DNA from: Paramacrobiotus metropolitanus
Lineage: Eukaryota; Tardigrada; Eutardigrada; Parachela; Macrobiotidae
Length of the DNA: 64,000 nucleotides
Direction: 5' to 3'
Assembly (NCBI RefSeq): GCF_019649055.1
Contig: NW_026570272.1
Location: 930,001 to 994,000 of the forward strand
Shown here: piece after piece, positions 60,001 through 64,000 of the stretch
Position numbering within the stretch: the stretch's first letter is position 1
How the letters are laid out: the number at the start of each line of letters is the position of its first letter
The notes under the pieces: model-generated
What the model was told of the DNA's origin: nothing
What the model saw: only the letters and a program-made list of their open reading frames with translations
The model's database searches: none
Position numbers and translations under genes: made by a program

Positions 60001-61886
60001 AAATAGTATTAATTATGCGTAACGTTATTACTTTAGTTGGGCATTTATCATTAATATTATTAATATTATTTCAAAATAGTTAGTACTTTTATCTGATTTA
60101 TCAATAATTATTGTATTTTAATAATAATTAACTATCTTTTATTTCTATCTAAATGTAATTATTAAGCTAGAATTAGCAAGATAATTTTATATTTCGAAAA
60201 TGTCTTACTTATACACTCTCACAAAGAAAATAATTTTTAATTTTATGTAAAACAGCGATCAAATAAAAATTAATTTGAAAAACATGATGCTAATTAACAG
60301 AAAGATTTTCCCGGAAAATTTTTCGTCGTTATGACAACGATTTTATATGTTTTGCTACAAGGAAGGTAACCTTGAACAATTTAACGCCCATTAATCTTTG
60401 TTGCTTGCTTGATTAGCTGTCATTTAATCGCTAGTCGATTATAATGATAATTTGACTTGTTGTGATAATAAAACGCCGAAATGAAGCAAAAATATGGCTT
60501 ACAGGGATTGGCTTTCTTGGCAGCCTTCAGTTCGTTTTTGCCGTAGACGGTTTGTCCGTTTGTCAAGCAGTAGGCTTTCTGTATCATGAAATGCCGGCGA
60601 TGCGATTTGAATTCGTGTTCTTCTGCAAAACGTGCATCAGCATTAATAACCATGAATCAGCAATAGTACTCGTATCAATTTATCGCCACGAAATACCAAT
60701 TAAAAAATACACCAGTAATAAGACCAATTTGGTTTATTTTAAAACTGCGCTAACATTTTTTGCGCAGAACAATTAGACATAATTTTTTACCGAGCATGTG
60801 GGTAGCAAGAACCATATACTATAAAAATAATTTTAAAAATAAAGTAAGTATAAAAAAGTATAAAATAATAAATAAAAAAAGTAAATAATAAGTAAAAACA
60901 TAAGTACAAAAAAAGGTATAAAAATATTTTTACTTACAAATATTAAATTTAATTGGCAGTTTACTTGAAATACTCGCATATGGAAGGCGGTCAGCTAATT
61001 AAACAGAATATTTACTGCTAATTTTGATAATATTTGTTTTTATTTATGCAGATAATTCTATTTCTTCTTTGTTTTTAACGGAGATTTCTGTCTCACCCTC
61101 TTCGTCTCCGCACGGGCACGGTCCATGACAGCGGATGCCCAGATTGCTGTCCTTGGCCGCCGCGTTGGTGTACTCGCACTTGCTCTCGTACGTGACATTA
61201 TTATTGCCGCAGATCTGTTTCTTCAGCTTCCATTTCTGCTTGAGCGATTCCAGGGTATCGTTGCCCCTGAGATTCTTGACAATCCAGTCTTCGTGCTTGT
61301 ACTTCCACAACTCCAAGGATTTATCCTTGTGCTCTTCTTTAGTGCAGTTGCAGTTGGGCGGTCTCACGCCGGCAGTCTCTTCGTCATCCTCGAAAAAGCG
61401 CCGGTGATGCCGTTTTTTAAAGTGGCCGAAATTTGCCGCACAACCTGCAAACATAAAACGTTAATGAAGGTAACACTATAAAAATAGAAAGAACTGGCGA
61501 ATGCAGTAAACAAAATACTATGTGCAATGCTTGCAGGATGAAAGACGAAATAAATAATAAAAAGTATGTACATCAAATAAATTTTTATACACACCCATAC
61601 GTATAAAGTTAAATACAATAGTAAAAAATTGTATAATAAAATAAATATTAATAAATAGGAAATACTAGTAAAAAATAAATAATAAATAGTAAACATAAAT
61701 CATAAATAGTAAATAATAATAAAAAATTGTATAATAAAATCTAACATAACGAACTGTAATTATAGTAAAAGTATTATATAATAGATTATACTATTATTGT
61801 AATGCAGTGAAATTATAACAAACACGCTGAAGGCATTGGTAAAACTTACCGGCAACAATTGCCGCTAAAATCAAAACCTTCAACAT
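57074..61886 (-). CDS. Secreted multi-domain Kazal-type protein with KGWG-repeat tail
   Basis: Nine exons: 61886-61850, 61444-61097, 60622-60503, 59993-59682, 59613-59446, 59384-59145, 58888-57977, 57794-57684 and 57621-57074; 931 residues. All eight introns are phase 1, so exons can be shuffled or duplicated without frame loss. Signal peptide MLKVLILAAIVA. Repeated modules carry CLTNGxTV, then LGxRCxGxCxxCxxxxxCP, then PPNCxC, CGxxNVTYxNxC and LGxRCxGxCPC, an arrangement typical of Kazal/follistatin-like inhibitors; about four module sets. Exon 7 has a long acidic Ser/Asn/Glu-rich spacer followed by a His/Arg run (RRRHHRRRRHHK). The last exon ends in about twelve KGWG(H/N) repeats before EDCEY. 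In-frame stops after several exons lie just inside introns and could mimic separate genes. Likely extracellular protease inhibitor or matrix protein. Confidence 0.82.
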
Positions 61887-61950
61887 TTTGATAAATTCAG
61901 AAAAGCGAACTGATTGCAAATTGATGTTTGTGCATCGGGTAACTCCAGTG

Positions 61951-61957
61951 TTTTATA
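61951..61957 (-). promoter_or_regulatory. TATA box of the Kazal gene
   Basis: GGTATAAAAC on minus, 65-71 nt upstream of the start codon at 61886. With the usual ~30-nt spacing this predicts a 5' leader of about 35-40 nt. Confidence 0.6.
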
Positions 61958-63075
61958 CCTCAACCGGCAGCAATGATACGGCAGAAAACAGCCGCATATT
62001 TCCAACGGACACATAACAGAAATCTTCGATATACATTTCCTGATGTAATTATGCGAATGCTGAGCAATTACACGGCGGAATTTTTGACGAACCGGTTCCC
62101 GGATGTTTATTAGTTAGGTTAGCTGGGGATGCTATTAAAACGCCGGCCGAGGAAACCGCAGACCGGTTTCCCACCTATAATAACGAAGCACATTACAAGC
62201 GTTCTGCGTGAAGTTTTAGGGGAAATCTCGAGTGCCCGCGGCTGATTCGACACATGTCTGTTGTTTGCACTCTTTAATATGGGAGGTTATTGGTGTGTGG
62301 TGCGCCGTGCTGATATCGGCACACACGTGAAGCCGGCGTATAAACGCCGTGATTGACCATGAACCGGCGTTTTTTTTTGCGGCCTTGTTAATCGTTATGT
62401 TAGGTAATAAACTAGAATTTGTGGAAACCGCTATTAATATAAGCGGCTTCCGAAAATTCGGTTCATTGGCGGTGATTTTTGTCAATGGTGCATCCGGGAT
62501 TCAACTGTTTTTTCTTTAGGTCTTAGGTAATGCAACAACAGAAACCTGTTAATTAAATAAATTTGTCGGATGTGAATATTTGCCGAAAAAAGAGAGCGCC
62601 AACCGGCGTGCGTTTTGCGGTTAATATCTTTAAAAGAATTTGGGTTGAGTGGCCGGATGCCGGCATTTACGGTGGTTTCAAGAAAACATGATCGTGCAAG
62701 AAGGAATGTTGCGGTTTTTTTGTAATTTGTTAATGATGTGTTAAGTGATTCATGAGAAATGCCAAGCCGGACGTAATCGGACATTTTAAATACAGACAGC
62801 CATGTTTATTAACCCATCAATATGCCTCGGGTTGGATTTTAAAATCTCGGTACATTGGCTTCGCGGTTCGCACTCCAATAAATCGCAGTTTTAGGCAGTA
62901 GACAGATGATCTGCTTAATAAGATTCAAGTTCAATTATTATTACGTTATTTTAAGCAATTCTTGATTTAAATTTTTGCAACCTGTTTTCGTAATATAATT
63001 TTCATTTCCTTTGAACATCGGAAATTAATTATTTACCACGCATAGCAGTCGCATGCAGGCGGTCTAATTCCACTG
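61958..63075. other. Upstream of the Kazal gene, nothing recognised
   Basis: Two minus-strand ORFs of 89-100 codons (62216-62784) lack motifs. Repeated CCGGCG words give no periodic pattern. Confidence 0.35.
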
Positions 63076-63272
63076 TTAACCCTATAGAACCGGAATGGGT
63101 CATGGTGACCCAAGCAGTGGTAAAAACATTAGATATCGTTTCTTGTTGGCAAAGCATTGGGGTATTCATTAGGGCTATTCTTCTATATTATTTCTGGCAA
63201 CATTTCTGCCTTTCAGTTTTCAAAAAAAATTTGGTTTAGCATGAAAATTACGCTGGGTCGTGGCGACCCAGA
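63076..63272 (+). mobile_element. piggyBac-like terminus (right end not seen)
   Basis: TTAA at 63076-63079 is followed by CCCTATAGAACCGGAATGG and the palindrome TGGGTCATGGTGACCCA (63096-63112). A second palindrome TGGGTCGTGGCGACCCA lies at 63254-63270. TTAA target, CCC start and a nearby GGGTCA-N3-TGACCC palindrome are usual in piggyBac-type ends. No matching GGGTTAA end was found to the right, so the element runs out of the window or is a solo end. Confidence 0.5.
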
Positions 63273-64000
63273 TTTACATCCGGTTGCCAAATGTTTAAAC
63301 ATTTCTTTACCATTCAGTCAAAGAATATGAAATAATTCCCACCCAAGCAGAAAGATGTGTACTATCACTCAAAATGTTTAAGGCTGCAATACATTGCTGC
63401 TCTACAGAAGAAAAAAATCAAATCCGCAACCGGTCGATAATGTGGTTACGTAAGGCAATCTGTCTCTGTGGAAGCGATATCCTCGTTCGAACAGTGCAGT
63501 CATGAGAGGCCACACAGTTTCATCACGGCGATACTGACGAGGGAGATACCCGAACACGTCCGCGTCAGATCAGCATACACTTGGTACCATTAGAATCCTT
63601 AGAATTTCAGCTATTTTCTTTGATAATCAAAATACCCCCAGATAAAAAACTCGAGTTTAGGGATCCCTGAGAAGGCAACACAGATAAGATGGCTGATTTC
63701 CATCGAAACGTCAGCAGACGCCATACAGAGCTGTACGGCGCGTCTGTACGGATGCGAGATTGCGCAACCGTCTTTCAGCGAGAAGTTAAATAGCGCTTTA
63801 TCGATAGCTATCGCAGTTTTTTAACTCATTAAGCGCAGCAGCATCGACTAGCTGCATAGAGATCAATGCAACCGCGGATGCTGTGCGCGCGATAGGGCAA
63901 AATAGGTGAGAAGCCGTCAACAAAACCAATACAGAATCAACAGATTGCAGCCAGACTATGCGTAACGCATGGCGCATGTAGGCTGGACAATGCGTATGGC
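63273..64000. other. Non-coding, possibly interior of the piggyBac-like element
   Basis: No ORF of note and no second terminal repeat. Confidence 0.3.

Noticed and set aside
57074-61886. Three or four separate small Kazal genes
   Set aside because: Apparent stop codons all fall just after good GT donors, and phase-1 joins link every exon into one frame behind a single signal peptide.
63096-63112. Estrogen-type nuclear-receptor element GGTCA-N3-TGACC
   Set aside because: It lies right after TTAA-CCC with a second similar palindrome nearby, which fits a transposon terminus better.

Overview
This is animal nuclear DNA. Genes are spread out and split by short GT-AG introns, most about 60-700 nt. 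They encode a GnRH/AKH/corazonin-type receptor, an allatostatin-C-like neuropeptide, a nine-exon Kazal-type protein and a family of Tudor-like/F-box proteins. Transposon debris and satellite DNA are frequent. The peptide/receptor repertoire suggests an ecdysozoan invertebrate; a tardigrade is my guess, not demonstrated by the sequence.

Layout. 0-32.4 kb holds five members of an F-box family. One is on + (left edge, partial) and four are on - (2.4-5.4, 13.3-16.3, 17.1-20.2 and 29.9-32.4 kb). Reconstructing splice sites gives a shared plan: a long first exon with a Tudor-like fold and Cys/His-rich tail, a 94-nt exon carrying most of the F-box, a third exon of about 760 nt, and a short last exon. 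The 29.9-32.4 kb copy is intact; the copies at 13.3 and 17.1 kb carry frame or splice lesions. Between them lie a four-helix membrane protein (5.8-6.8 kb), an allatostatin-C-like precursor exon (9.5-10.0 kb), a secreted Gly/Asn-rich protein (10.8-11.7 kb, paralogue at 43.5-44.0 kb), two retroelement endonuclease remnants, a tRNA-like sequence and a broken Hsp70 gene (23.0-27.5 kb) whose first intron holds a 1.1-kb foldback element.

33-43 kb is repeat-rich: two oppositely oriented arrays of an 82-bp satellite with a 244-bp higher-order period, long-TIR miniature elements, a minisatellite and retroelement tails. 44-48 kb is mostly non-coding, apart from a possible 38-residue micropeptide.

48.3-53.1 kb contains the complete five-exon peptide GPCR. 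54.9-56.3 kb holds a four-exon Cys-rich secreted protein. 57.1-61.9 kb is a single nine-exon, all-phase-1 secreted multi-Kazal gene on -, ending in a KGWG repeat tail and preceded by a TATA box. A piggyBac-like terminus begins at 63.08 kb and runs rightwards.

Functional picture: the F-box proteins are likely adaptors for SCF ubiquitin ligases in a fast-duplicating family; the Kazal protein is a probable extracellular protease inhibitor; the GPCR and the neuropeptide precursor are neuroendocrine. They are neighbours but there is no evidence of joint regulation. All exon joins are inferred by reading splice sites and phases, without transcripts.
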